Shown here in pieces: positions 44,322 to 52,778 of a stretch of 64,000 nt of DNA. Each line of letters opens with the position of its first letter. The first letter of the stretch is position 1. Source of the stretch: Myxococcales bacterium (lineage in GTDB: Bacteria > Lernaellota > Lernaellaia > Lernaellales > Lernaellaceae); assembly GCA_012517325.1 (NCBI GenBank), contig JAAYVF010000029.1, positions 30,601 through 94,600 of the forward strand. The letters run 5' to 3'. The notes below the pieces were generated by a model. It was not told the origin of the DNA. It saw only the letters and a list, made by a program, of their open reading frames with translations, and made no database searches. A program made the translations under genes and the position numbers.

Positions 44322-44870
44322 TCAGTTTTCCTCAAGCGTTTCGACGACGATGTGGTCGTTGGTGTAAATGCAGATCTTCGCCGCGATCTCCATCGCCTCC
44401 TGCACGATCCGTTCGGCCGGGAGGTCGGTGTGGCGGACCAGCGCCTGCGCGGCGGCCTGGGCGTACGAACCGCCCGAACCGATGGCGATCACGCCGTCGT
44501 CGGGTTCGATCACGTCGCCGGAGCCGCTGACCAGCAGCGTGGCGTTCTTGTCGGCGACCAGCAGCAGCGCCTCCAGCCGCCGCAGCATTTTATCGCTACG
44601 CCAATCCTTGGCCAATTCCACCGCGGCGCGCGTCAGATTGCCGTGATATTCGTCCAGCTTGGCCTCGAAGCGCTCGAACAGATGAAACGCGTCGGCCGCG
44701 GCGCCGGCGAAACCGGCTAGGACATCTTTGTTCTTGCCGAGGCGACGCACCTTGCGCGCGCCGTGCTTCATCACCTTGTCGCCGATCGTCACCTGGCCGT
44801 CGCCGCCCAGGGCGACCCGCCCGTCGCGCCGCACCGCCAGCACCGTCGTGGCGTGAAAAGTCTCCATCAT
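44322..44870 (-). CDS. hslV: HslV, peptidase subunit of the HslUV protease
   Basis: 182 aa proteasome-like subunit. [16 protein letters not shown] shows the Thr-Thr pair that becomes the N-terminal nucleophile after propeptide removal; the short propeptide is as in relatives. [23 protein letters not shown] and the KAATAD-like [10 protein letters not shown] are typical. ATG is preceded by AAGGAG by 5 nt and overlaps the xerC stop in ATGA. It assembles as two hexamer rings capped by HslU. Confidence 0.97.
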   Translation of the reverse strand: MMETFHATTVLAVRRDGRVALGGDGQVTIGDKVMKHGARKVRRLGKNKDVLAGFAGAAADAFHLFERFEAKLDEYHGNLTRAAVELAKDWRSDKMLRRLEALLLVADKNATLLVSGSGDVIEPDDGVIAIGSGGSYAQAAAQALVRHTDLPAERIVQEAMEIAAKICIYTNDHIVVETLEEN

Positions 44871-45820
44871 TTCTGCTCCTTGTCGGCGCCGCCGCGCCGG
44901 CGTCGTTTGCCGCGCGGATGCGCTTTTTCGTACACCGTCAGCAGCCTGTCAACCGTGACGTGCGTATAGCGCTGGGTCGTGGACAGGCTTTCGTGGCCGA
45001 GCATCTCCTGCACCTCGCGCAGATTCGCCCCCGATTCGAGCAAATGCGTGGCGAACGAATGGCGCAGGGTATGCGGCGTCACCCGCGTTCCCAGGCCGGC
45101 GGCCAGCCGCGCCCGCGCCACGATGTTTTCGATCGTCCGCGCGGCCAGCGGCGCCGCGCGGCGGCCGAGAAACAACGGGCTGTCTTCCAGTGCGCCGTAG
45201 CGCCCCAGGCGCGCGGCGGCGGTCGCCGCGACGTAATCGTCCAGCGCCCGCGTCGCGGCCGCGCCGACGCTCACCAGCCGGTCCTTCCGCCCCTTGCCAC
45301 GCACGCGCAGGGTGCCGATTTCCTTTTCCCAGTCGCGCAACCGGGCCTGCGCCAGTTCGCGCAGCCGGCAGCCCGTGGAATAATATAGTTCCAAAATCGC
45401 CCGATCGCGCGCCTGGTTCAGGGGATCTTTTTCCACCCGCGCCTCGACGAGCCGGCCGGCCTCCTCGACCGAGAGCGACCGGGCCAGCCGCTTGTCGCGC
45501 CGGGGCGCGCGCACCTGCCGGGCCGGATTGACCGTCAACAGGCCCCGCTTCCGGCAAAAAGTATAAAAAGCCCTCAACGACGCCAACTTGCGTTCGATGG
45601 TCGTTTTGGCGGACGCCCCGGTCAGTTCGGCCAGAAAGGCGCGCAGTTCCAGCTTGCCGGCCTTGGTCAGATCGATTTCCTCCCCGTTCCGGCAGATTTC
45701 GTACCGGCGACAAAAGTCGCGGAATTGCTCGAGATCGCGCCGGTAATGGGTCACCGTCAGCGCCGAGAGATTGCGTTCGAGCGCCAAATGCCGGGCAAAA
45801 TCGTCGAGCAGGTCGGGCAA
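44867..45820 (-). CDS. xerC: XerC-type tyrosine recombinase
   Basis: 317 aa. The N-terminal SAM-like domain is followed by a catalytic domain with R152, K176, H250, R253, H276 and Y285, the full tyrosine recombinase set (text [31 protein letters not shown]). XerC resolves chromosome dimers at dif with XerD. The site in the dprA-topA-trmFO-xerC-hslVU order, rather than beside phage genes, marks it as the housekeeping enzyme. A Lys/Arg-rich tail of about 18 residues extends past the usual end. Its promoter overlaps the trmFO stop. Confidence 0.95.
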   Translation of the reverse strand: MPDLLDDFARHLALERNLSALTVTHYRRDLEQFRDFCRRYEICRNGEEIDLTKAGKLELRAFLAELTGASAKTTIERKLASLRAFYTFCRKRGLLTVNPARQVRAPRRDKRLARSLSVEEAGRLVEARVEKDPLNQARDRAILELYYSTGCRLRELAQARLRDWEKEIGTLRVRGKGRKDRLVSVGAAATRALDDYVAATAAARLGRYGALEDSPLFLGRRAAPLAARTIENIVARARLAAGLGTRVTPHTLRHSFATHLLESGANLREVQEMLGHESLSTTQRYTHVTVDRLLTVYEKAHPRGKRRRRGGADKEQK

Positions 45821-45855
45821 TGCGCGTTCCTTTGGCGCGGGGTGAATTCGACTGA

Positions 45856-45884
45856 AAACTAAAGCCGGAGTCGGGACCTGTCAA
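45856..45884 (-). promoter_or_regulatory. promoter of xerC-hslV-hslU
   Basis: On the minus strand TTGACA (45884-45879) overlaps the trmFO stop codon. After 17 bp comes TAGTTT (45861-45856), 36 bp before the xerC start. Confidence 0.58.
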
Positions 45885-47209
45885 TCAAAAGATTTTTCCT
45901 GAGAAACCGCGGAGGCTTGCAACCAGGCCCGCAGATCGGCCAGACCGCGCTCGTGATAGCGCTGTTTGCGAATCCGCTTGCCGCGGATTTCCGGTTGGGG
46001 CGGCAGCAGGCCGAAATTGGCATTCATCGGCGCGAACGGCGTCGTTTCCGCGCCGGTCACGTACCGCAACAGCGAGCCGAAAAACGTGGTTTCCGGCGGC
46101 GGGTCCAACTTTTGCCCGGCCACCTCGGCGGCGGTGAACCACGCGGCCAGAAGCCCCATGGCGGTGCTTTCGAGATAGCCTTCGACGCCGATCAACTGAC
46201 CGGCCAGCCGAACCCCGGGACGGGCGCGCCACGACAAATCGGGCCGCAACAGGCGCGGGCCGTCGATATACGTATTGCGATGGATCACCCCGTAGCGCAG
46301 AAATTCGGCGTTTTCCAGACCCGGGATGAGGCGCAGCACGCGCCGCTGCTCGCCGAAGGTCATCCGCGTCTGAAAGCCCACGAGGTTCCACAAATCGCCC
46401 GCCGCGTTTTCGCGCCGCAGTTGCACGACCGCGTAAAACCGGGCGCCGGTGCGGGGATCGCGCAAGCCGACCGGGCGCATCGGCCCGTAGCGCAAGGTGT
46501 CGCGGCCGCGCCGGGCGATCTGTTCGATCGGCATGCAGGCCTCGAACACCCGCTCGTCCTCGAAACCGTGCGGCGTCACCACCGCCGCGTCGATCAGCGC
46601 TTCGTAAAAACGTTGGTACTCTTCTTCGTTCAACGGGCAATTGAGGTAATCGCCCGCCGCTTCGCCGTCGCGGCGGTTGGCGGCGAAGACGATTTCCGGA
46701 TTCAGGCTTTCGCCGGCGACGATCGGGCTGGTGGCGTCGTAGAAGTGCAAGTGTTCGGCGCCGCCCGACGCGGCCAACGCCGCGGCCAACGGCGGCAGGG
46801 TCAGCGGGCCGGTGGCGACGATCGCGGGCGGGTCCGGCAGTTCGGTCACCGCCCGGCGGATCAGCCTGAGGCGCGGCTCGGCGGTTAAAAGTTCGGTGAC
46901 GCGGCGGGCGAAGGTGACGCGATCGACGGCCAGCGCCTGTCCGGCGGCCACGGCGTGTTCGCGGGCGACGCGGACGATCAGCGAGCCGGCCGCGTCCAGT
47001 TCGGCGATCAACAAGCCTTTGGCCGCGCCGACCGCGGTCGATCCTAGGCTGTTGGAGCAGACGAGTTCGGCAAAATCCGCCGTTTGGTGGGCGGGCGTCA
47101 TGACGGCGGGCCGGGACTCGAACAGGTCGACGTCCAGGCCGCGTCGCGCGAGTTGCCAGGCGGCTTCCGCGCCGGCCAGGCCGGCGCCGACGACGGCCAC
47201 GCGGGTCAA
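45881..47209 (-). CDS. trmFO: folate-dependent tRNA m5U54 methyltransferase TrmFO
   Basis: 442 aa. The FAD dinucleotide motif VVGAGLAGAEAAWQLA opens the protein. FESRPAVMTPAHQTADFAELVCSNSLGS, AVDRVTFARRV, YDATSPIVA, MPIEQIARRGRDTLRYGPMRPVGL and NANFGLLPP are typical. TrmFO uses methylenetetrahydrofolate and FADH2 to make T54 in the T-loop; having it usually means TrmA is absent. The frame starts with TTG 47209 just after the topA stop (gap 3 nt); GTG 47200 is the alternative. The family length of about 440 aa fits. Confidence 0.97.
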   Translation of the reverse strand: MTRVAVVGAGLAGAEAAWQLARRGLDVDLFESRPAVMTPAHQTADFAELVCSNSLGSTAVGAAKGLLIAELDAAGSLIVRVAREHAVAAGQALAVDRVTFARRVTELLTAEPRLRLIRRAVTELPDPPAIVATGPLTLPPLAAALAASGGAEHLHFYDATSPIVAGESLNPEIVFAANRRDGEAAGDYLNCPLNEEEYQRFYEALIDAAVVTPHGFEDERVFEACMPIEQIARRGRDTLRYGPMRPVGLRDPRTGARFYAVVQLRRENAAGDLWNLVGFQTRMTFGEQRRVLRLIPGLENAEFLRYGVIHRNTYIDGPRLLRPDLSWRARPGVRLAGQLIGVEGYLESTAMGLLAAWFTAAEVAGQKLDPPPETTFFGSLLRYVTGAETTPFAPMNANFGLLPPQPEIRGKRIRKQRYHERGLADLRAWLQASAVSQEKSFD

Positions 47210-47212
47210 GGC

Positions 47213-49561
47213 TCAGCCCTCGGTCGTTTCTTTCGGTTCCTCGGCCTCGAGCGGTTGTTCGTAATCGCACTCCCGGATCGGGCAACTGAGCACCACCTGG
47301 CCGTCCTTGCGGCGGCGCAGGAGGAACGGATTGCTGCACTTCGGGCACGGCGTGAGCACCGGCTCGGCGCGATAGGTCACCCGGCATTCGGGGTATTTCG
47401 AGCAGCCCCAGAACACGCCGCGCGGGCCGCTGCGTTCGACCAGCGAACCGCCGCAGCCCTCGCGCGGGCACGGCACGCCGGTATCGAACGGCAAGGTGCC
47501 CTTGCACTTGGGATAGGTGACGCACGAATAGAAACGGCTGCCCTTGCGGCTCATTTTTTCGTTCATCGGGCCGCCGCAGATCGGGCAGAGCTTGTCCGAC
47601 GGCTTCGGTTCGGCCGTCGGCATCGCCGGCCGCTCGACGATCGACACGCGGCCTTCGCCGTCGCGGGTGTAGTTTTTCGTGTTGCGGCACTCGGGGTAGT
47701 TCGAGCAGCCCAGGAAGGTGCCGTTGCGGCCGTACTTGATGACCATGACTCCCTGGCCGCACTTGTCGCAGACGATGTCGGTCTTTTCGCCCTCGCGTTT
47801 GAGGTTCTTCATTTCCTTCTCGGCGATTTCAAGCGTGCCGGAGAAGGTTTTCCAGAAGTCGGCGAGCAGGGCGTGCCACTCGACGCGGCCTTCCTCGACC
47901 TCGTCGAGTTCGTCTTCCATCCGCGCCGTGAACGATACGTTGAGCACCTCGGGGAAGGAATCGACCAGCAGGCGCGTGACGGCCCGGCCCAGGTCGGTCG
48001 GCCGCAGGGAGCCGCGGACCTTCTTCGCCTCGCCGGCCGCGCCGTTTTTATCGGCGGCCTTGAGCTTCTCGACGTAATCCTTGTCCAGGATCGTCGAGAG
48101 GATCGCGGCGTAGGTGGACGGCCGGCCGATGCCCTTTTCCTCGAGTTCCTTGATCAGCGTGGCCTCGGTGAACCGGGCGGGCGGCTGGGTGAACTTCTGT
48201 TGCGGATCGACCTGCTTTTCGGTCAGTTGCTGATCCTTGACGAGCGGCGGCAGCTTGCTTTCCGGTCCGCCGTTTTCCTCTTTTTCCGCCTCGTCCTCGT
48301 CGCGCATCGCCGCCAGGTGGCCGGCGAAAATTTCCTTGTGTTCGCTGACCGACAGGCCATAGGGGCCGTTGGCGATCTGCACGGTGGTGACGGCGAATTC
48401 GGCGGGCGTCATCTGGCTGGCCAGGAAGCGGCGCCAGATCAGGTCGTACACCTTGAACTGCGCCGGCGAAAGGCTGGCTTTCACCTTCTCGGGCGGCAGC
48501 TCGAGGCTGGTCGGCCGGATGGCCTCGTGCGCTTCCTGCGCGCCCTTGCGGCTCTGGTAGAAGTTGGGCGACGCCGGCACGTAATCGGCGCCGTAGACGC
48601 GGCCGATGTAATCGCGCGCCGCCGCCTGCGCCTCGGCGGCGATCCGCACCGAGTCGGTGCGCATGTAGGTGATGAGGCCCTGCGGCCCTTCGCCGGTGAT
48701 GTCGATGCCTTCGTACAATTCCTGCGCGATGCGCATGATGTTGGCGGGCGACATCCGCAACCGGCGGCTCGCCACCTGCTGCAGGGTGCTGGTGATGAAG
48801 GGCGGCCAGGCGCGTTTTTTCTGCGTGCGTTCGGCCAGGCCGGTGACCGTGTAGCGGCCGGCGCTCAGCTCGCGGCAAACGGTTTCGGCGGCCGCGCGGT
48901 CGGCGATATTGAGCTTCTTGCCGTCGCGGGTGCCGAGCTTGGCGGTGAAGACCGGCGGCAGGTCGGCGGCCAGGTCGACGAAAATTTCCCAGTATTCCTC
49001 CGGTTTGAAATTCTCGATTTCCTGCTCGCGTTCGACCACGAGGCGCACCGCGACCGACTGCACGCGGCCGGCCGACAAGCCGCGTTTCACCTTTTGCCAG
49101 AGCAGCGGCGAGAGCTTGTAGCCGACGAGCCGGTCGAGCACGCGGCGGGCCTGCTGGCTGTTGAATTTGTCGAGGTTCAATTCGGTCGGGTGGTTGAGCG
49201 CCTCGATCACGGCGCGCTTGGTGATTTCGTTGAACAGGATGCGCTGAATCGGCTTGTCCTTGAGTTTCAAGGCCTCGCCGATGTGCCAGGCGATCGCCTC
49301 CCCTTCGCGGTCGGGGTCGGGGGCGAGCAGGATGCGGTCGGCGTTCTGCGCGGCGGCGCGCAATTCCTTGAGCACCTTTTCCTTGCCCTTGATGGTGACG
49401 TATTTCGGCGCGAAGCCGTTCTCGATATCGACGCCCAACTCGCGTTCGGGCAAATCCCGCACGTGGCCCACCGAAGCGCGGACCTCGTATTCCTTACCCA
49501 GGTACTTGCCGATGGTCTTGGCCTTGCTCGGCGATTCCACGATAACCAGGGAATGACTCAT
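47213..49561 (-). CDS. topA: DNA topoisomerase I (type IA)
   Basis: 782 aa. The TOPRIM domain begins LVIVESPSKAKTIGKYLG and has PDREGEAIAWH. The active-site Tyr is in GLITYMRTDS near residue 300. The core is followed by four C4 zinc-finger-like repeats, the first beginning CDKCGQGVMV and the last CPKCSNPFLL. It relaxes negative supercoils. ATG 49561 overlaps the dprA stop (TGATG); a TTG one codon earlier is possible. The position after dprA is the usual one. Confidence 0.98.
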   Translation of the reverse strand: MSHSLVIVESPSKAKTIGKYLGKEYEVRASVGHVRDLPERELGVDIENGFAPKYVTIKGKEKVLKELRAAAQNADRILLAPDPDREGEAIAWHIGEALKLKDKPIQRILFNEITKRAVIEALNHPTELNLDKFNSQQARRVLDRLVGYKLSPLLWQKVKRGLSAGRVQSVAVRLVVEREQEIENFKPEEYWEIFVDLAADLPPVFTAKLGTRDGKKLNIADRAAAETVCRELSAGRYTVTGLAERTQKKRAWPPFITSTLQQVASRRLRMSPANIMRIAQELYEGIDITGEGPQGLITYMRTDSVRIAAEAQAAARDYIGRVYGADYVPASPNFYQSRKGAQEAHEAIRPTSLELPPEKVKASLSPAQFKVYDLIWRRFLASQMTPAEFAVTTVQIANGPYGLSVSEHKEIFAGHLAAMRDEDEAEKEENGGPESKLPPLVKDQQLTEKQVDPQQKFTQPPARFTEATLIKELEEKGIGRPSTYAAILSTILDKDYVEKLKAADKNGAAGEAKKVRGSLRPTDLGRAVTRLLVDSFPEVLNVSFTARMEDELDEVEEGRVEWHALLADFWKTFSGTLEIAEKEMKNLKREGEKTDIVCDKCGQGVMVIKYGRNGTFLGCSNYPECRNTKNYTRDGEGRVSIVERPAMPTAEPKPSDKLCPICGGPMNEKMSRKGSRFYSCVTYPKCKGTLPFDTGVPCPREGCGGSLVERSGPRGVFWGCSKYPECRVTYRAEPVLTPCPKCSNPFLLRRRKDGQVVLSCPIRECDYEQPLEAEEPKETTEG

Positions 49562-50676
49562 CAATCCTCAGTCCAGATCGCAATGAACCGGTTTCCCGGT
49601 TGCCGCTGCAAGCGGCCTTGTATTTCCAGTTCCACCAGCGCGGCGTTGACGCGCGCGGCGGACAATCCGGTTTTCTCCACCAGGGTGTCGGTGTCGGCCG
49701 GGCCCAGCACCAACACGTCCCACAGCGCCCCGACGTCGCCGTCGAGCGCCGGCGCGGCGGGTCGCCGCATGGCCGCGAACGCCTCGTCCTCGGCAAAACC
49801 GCGACGCAAGTGTTCGCCCAGCACCTCTTCCGTCACATCCACGATATCCAGCAGGGGCTTGGCGCCGTCGCGCAGCAGGCGATTGACGCCTCGGCTGGCG
49901 GCGCGGTCGATCGGTCCCGGCACGGCCAGCACCGTCTTGCCTTCCTCCATCGCATACCGCGCGGTGATCAGGGCGCCGCTTTTTTCGCCCGCCTCCACCA
50001 CCACGCAGGCCCGGCCGAGGCCGGCCATCAGGCGGTTGCGCCTGGGAAAGGTAAAACGATCCGGCGGCGTACCCGGCGGAAATTCGCCGAGCAGCAAGCC
50101 GCCCGCCGCTACAATCCGTTCAAAGAGCCCCGCGTGTTCGGGCGGATAAATCACGTCCAGACCGGCGCCCAGCACCGCGATCGGCCGGCCGTTTTCGCTC
50201 AGGGCGCCCGTGTGCGCCCGGGCGTCGATGCCCAGCGCCCCGCCGCTGACCGTGCAAATGCCGGCTTTGGCCAGAGCTGCGCCGAGCCGCATCGCCACCC
50301 GCTCGCCGTATTCGGTCGGTTTGCGCGTGCCGACCACGGTAACGGCCAACTCGGCTTCCTCGGCCAATCGGCCCCGGGCAAAAACCACCGGCGGCGGCGC
50401 GATCATCGTCCGAAACGCCGCCGGATACCGTGGATCGTCGACGGCCAGCACCTGCTGACCCAGACGCTCAGCCTCGGCCAGAATGCGGTCGACCTCGTCC
50501 CATCTATTAAAGGATAAGACCGCCTCGGCCTGATTGGTTTTCAACCCCGCCGCGCAGAGCCGGCTCATCTCCGCTCCGAACGCGCTTGCCGCGTCCGGAA
50601 AGACGGATAACAGGCGTCCGACCGCCACCGGACCGACGCCCTCGACGCAACTCAGAGCCAGATGAAAACGAGCCAT
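49561..50676 (-). CDS. dprA: DprA/Smf, ssDNA-binding RecA loader
   Basis: 371 aa from ATG 50676. An N-terminal SAM-like helix-hairpin-helix part leads into the Rossmann-like core: VTVVGTRKPTEYGERVA, CTVSGGALGIDARAHTGAL, PRRNRLMAGLGRACVVVEAGEKSGALITARYAMEEGKTVLAVPG. The C-terminal winged helix (ADTDTLVEKTGLSAARVNAALVELEIQGRL) is complete. DprA protects incoming ssDNA and loads RecA in transformation. cinA is also in the window, but no com genes are seen. A promoter lies just upstream. Confidence 0.96.
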   Translation of the reverse strand: MARFHLALSCVEGVGPVAVGRLLSVFPDAASAFGAEMSRLCAAGLKTNQAEAVLSFNRWDEVDRILAEAERLGQQVLAVDDPRYPAAFRTMIAPPPVVFARGRLAEEAELAVTVVGTRKPTEYGERVAMRLGAALAKAGICTVSGGALGIDARAHTGALSENGRPIAVLGAGLDVIYPPEHAGLFERIVAAGGLLLGEFPPGTPPDRFTFPRRNRLMAGLGRACVVVEAGEKSGALITARYAMEEGKTVLAVPGPIDRAASRGVNRLLRDGAKPLLDIVDVTEEVLGEHLRRGFAEDEAFAAMRRPAAPALDGDVGALWDVLVLGPADTDTLVEKTGLSAARVNAALVELEIQGRLQRQPGNRFIAIWTED

Positions 50677-50707
50677 CTCGGTTCCAATCACCGTTTTGGG
50701 GCGTAAG

Positions 50708-50736
50708 GATAAACACCGCCGCGCCTCGGCTGTCAA
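50708..50736 (-). promoter_or_regulatory. promoter of dprA-topA-trmFO
   Basis: On the minus strand TTGACA (50736-50731), 17 bp and TTTATC (50713-50708) lie 31 bp upstream of the dprA ATG and directly after the terminator of the cpoB-lysM unit. Confidence 0.58.
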
Positions 50737-50790
50737 GACAAAAACTGCATAATTTTCACGCGGCCGTTACTTTTTCGGCGGCAATCGATT

Positions 50791-50819
50791 AAAAAAAGAC
50801 CGGCTCGCGGGAGCCGGTC
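50791..50819 (-). terminator. intrinsic terminator of cpoB-lysM
   Basis: A 9-bp perfect stem (50798-50806 with 50811-50819) is followed on the minus strand by seven T (50797-50791). It is 25 nt after the LysM gene's stop and ends that unit before dprA. Confidence 0.9.
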
Positions 50820-50844
50820 GGGAAGCGGCAAACGGTGGAATCGG

Positions 50845-51906
50845 CTATTGCACGTCGCTCACCACGGTATCGCCGACTTGAATCGGACGAATGGCGTAGG
50901 TAACCAGAACCGTTGAGGTTTTGTCGCCGACGCGCGTGACGATGACGTTGCCGATCTTATAACCCGGCAGGTTTTGCGGGTCTTTGCTTTTCCGCCAGAT
51001 CGAGAAGCTGTTTCCCACTTTGACGCCGTTCTTGAGACCGAGATCGATGAAGGCCACTTTGCCGGTCGGCAGCATGAAATCGTTTTCCGGCGTGCCCTGC
51101 ACGATGGTGCCGGTCATTTCCAGATCGGTCATCTTCAGTTGAATGCGGACGTTGTCGCGGCTCATCATGATCAACCGGTCGCCGACGACGACCTCGGCGT
51201 TGGAATCGATGATCTTGCCGGTGTAAACGATCTTGCCGTTGGCCAGTGTCGAGGCGTCGATGGTTTCCAGTTCGCCGATCAGATCGACCAGATAGCCGAC
51301 GTATTCGTGCTGCGAGGGGTGCCGGACGCGTTCCTTGACCCGGAAGATCGTGAACACGTCGCCCGGTTGCACGTTGGCGCTTTTCCGCATCGAGAAATAG
51401 ACGCTGTGGTTGGTGCCCAGCAGCAATTGATCGTCGATGTTGTCGGTGATCTGGCCGGCGCCTTCGAGGATTTCCTCGCTCATGATGTCGATTTTATTGA
51501 TGCGGGTGTCGTAGCTGAAAGTGGTGTCGAACACCTTGATGTTGGGCGGTTCGAACAGGTCGGGCTCCACCGGCGCTTTCTGGTCGCCGTACACCGTCAT
51601 GCCCCGCTCCAACTTGATCTTCAACACCTGACCCGGATAGATCCAGTGCGGGTCGGCGATTTGGGGATTCATTTCCCAGATCAGCGGCCATTCCCAGGGA
51701 TCGTTGTAATAGCTCTGGGATAGATCCCACAACGTATCGCCCGTTTCGACCTTGTGCTCGACCACGTCCACTTTTTGCACCACTCCGACCGGCTTCTTCG
51801 CCGCGGTCGGCTTGGTGGTCGTCGTGCTCTCGGCCCAGAGCACGGTCGCGATCAGCACCAAAGCCAGCGTGATGGCGGCCACCCGCAAGGTCCGACGCTG
51901 TTTCAT
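50845..51906 (-). CDS. secreted LysM-domain protein of unknown function
   Basis: 353 aa. The signal peptide MKQRRTLRVAAITLALVLIATVLWA is followed by a Thr/Lys-rich linker. One LysM lies at about residues 50-105 (EHKVETGDTLWDLSQSYYNDPWEWPLIWEMNP...YPGQVLKI). The C-terminal two thirds have repeated strands of the type VQPGDVFTIFR, VVVGDRLIMMS and VKVGNSFSIWR, each with V-x-x-GD/N, as in FlgT-like or envelope-associated beta modules. ATG 51906 has an AAGGAGGT site at 7 nt. It starts 14 nt after cpoB, so both are co-transcribed and end at the terminator. Confidence 0.86.
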   Translation of the reverse strand: MKQRRTLRVAAITLALVLIATVLWAESTTTTKPTAAKKPVGVVQKVDVVEHKVETGDTLWDLSQSYYNDPWEWPLIWEMNPQIADPHWIYPGQVLKIKLERGMTVYGDQKAPVEPDLFEPPNIKVFDTTFSYDTRINKIDIMSEEILEGAGQITDNIDDQLLLGTNHSVYFSMRKSANVQPGDVFTIFRVKERVRHPSQHEYVGYLVDLIGELETIDASTLANGKIVYTGKIIDSNAEVVVGDRLIMMSRDNVRIQLKMTDLEMTGTIVQGTPENDFMLPTGKVAFIDLGLKNGVKVGNSFSIWRKSKDPQNLPGYKIGNVIVTRVGDKTSTVLVTYAIRPIQVGDTVVSDVQ

Positions 51907-51920
51907 CAATCAAACCTCCT

Positions 51921-52673
51921 TCAGCGAGGCGATTCCAAGTTGATCTTTTTCGCCTCGGGGGAATCCGGATATTCCTGCAACAAACGTTGTTTCGCCTGCC
52001 CGGCCTTCTCGGTCTGGCCGAGTTGCTGATAACTTTGCGCCAACCAGAAAAGAGAACGCGCCGCATAGGGACCGGCCGTCTTGCCGGCCGCCACGCAACG
52101 CTCGTATTCGCGCACCGCCTGGCCGAGTTCGCCCAACTGGCGGAAGGATTCGCCCAGCGCGAAGCGAGCCCGCGGCAAATAAGCGCTGTTGGGATGCTGC
52201 GCGATGAACGCGTTCAGATCGTAAATCGCCAGGCCCCAGTTCTGTTTTTCCATCTGGCCGACCGCCGCGCGAAAAGCCTGTTCGTCGTTTCCGACCGGAC
52301 CGCCCGACCCGCCCGCCGGCAACGGCATCGGGGCCAGCGGCGATTCGGCGGCCGTGTTGTTGTTCATCACGCTGGGCGGCGTATCCATCGCCACTCTTTC
52401 CTGCGGCTGGTTGATGTAAACCGTCGGCGTATCCGCTTGTTCCTGAAGCTTTTTAATCGCTTCCCGATTATTCTTCGTGGTTTCGCGCAGTACGAACAGC
52501 GAGCTGTTCATTTCTTCCATGCGCAAATTCATGTCGGCCAGCGTCGCCTGAGTTTCGGTGATCTGCGCCTGCAGATCGGAAACCTGCTTTTTAAGTTGCT
52601 GGTCGCCGGCACACCCCGCCCACAAAAAAGCGAGGCACACCAGCACCCACATGGTACGCTTGCCGATTTCCAT
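51921..52673 (-). CDS. CpoB/YbgF-like lipoprotein with coiled coil and TPR
   Basis: 250 aa. The lipobox is WAGC. A coiled coil follows at about residues 25-75 (QQLKKQVSDLQAQITETQATLADM...LFVLRE), then a Pro/Gly-rich linker and a TPR part at about 130-245 (EQAFRAAVGQMEKQNWGLAIYDLNAFIAQHPNS). This is the CpoB plan, a coordinator of outer-membrane constriction with Tol-Pal. CpoB itself is usually secreted; here a lipobox is present. No tol-pal genes are visible. The promoter at 52708-52737 drives it. Confidence 0.82.
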   Translation of the reverse strand: MEIGKRTMWVLVCLAFLWAGCAGDQQLKKQVSDLQAQITETQATLADMNLRMEEMNSSLFVLRETTKNNREAIKKLQEQADTPTVYINQPQERVAMDTPPSVMNNNTAAESPLAPMPLPAGGSGGPVGNDEQAFRAAVGQMEKQNWGLAIYDLNAFIAQHPNSAYLPRARFALGESFRQLGELGQAVREYERCVAAGKTAGPYAARSLFWLAQSYQQLGQTEKAGQAKQRLLQEYPDSPEAKKINLESPR

Positions 52674-52707
52674 CGAAATAAACGAATCCCTTTTAAATTT
52701 CGGAGTT

Positions 52708-52737
52708 ATCGTATCGTCGGGCGCCTTCGACTGTCAA
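52708..52737 (-). promoter_or_regulatory. promoter of cpoB-lysM
   Basis: On the minus strand TTGACA (52737-52732), 18 bp and TACGAT (52713-52708) lie 34 bp upstream of the ATG. Confidence 0.65.
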
Positions 52738-52778
52738 GAGAAATTCCAAGGGGTTGAACATGCTTTTACCGGGGATTT

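Noticed and set aside
47084..50149. A plus-strand open frame of about 1021 codons opposite topA and dprA
   Set aside because: Same reason: antisense to unambiguous housekeeping genes, with Arg/Gly/His/Gln-rich text.
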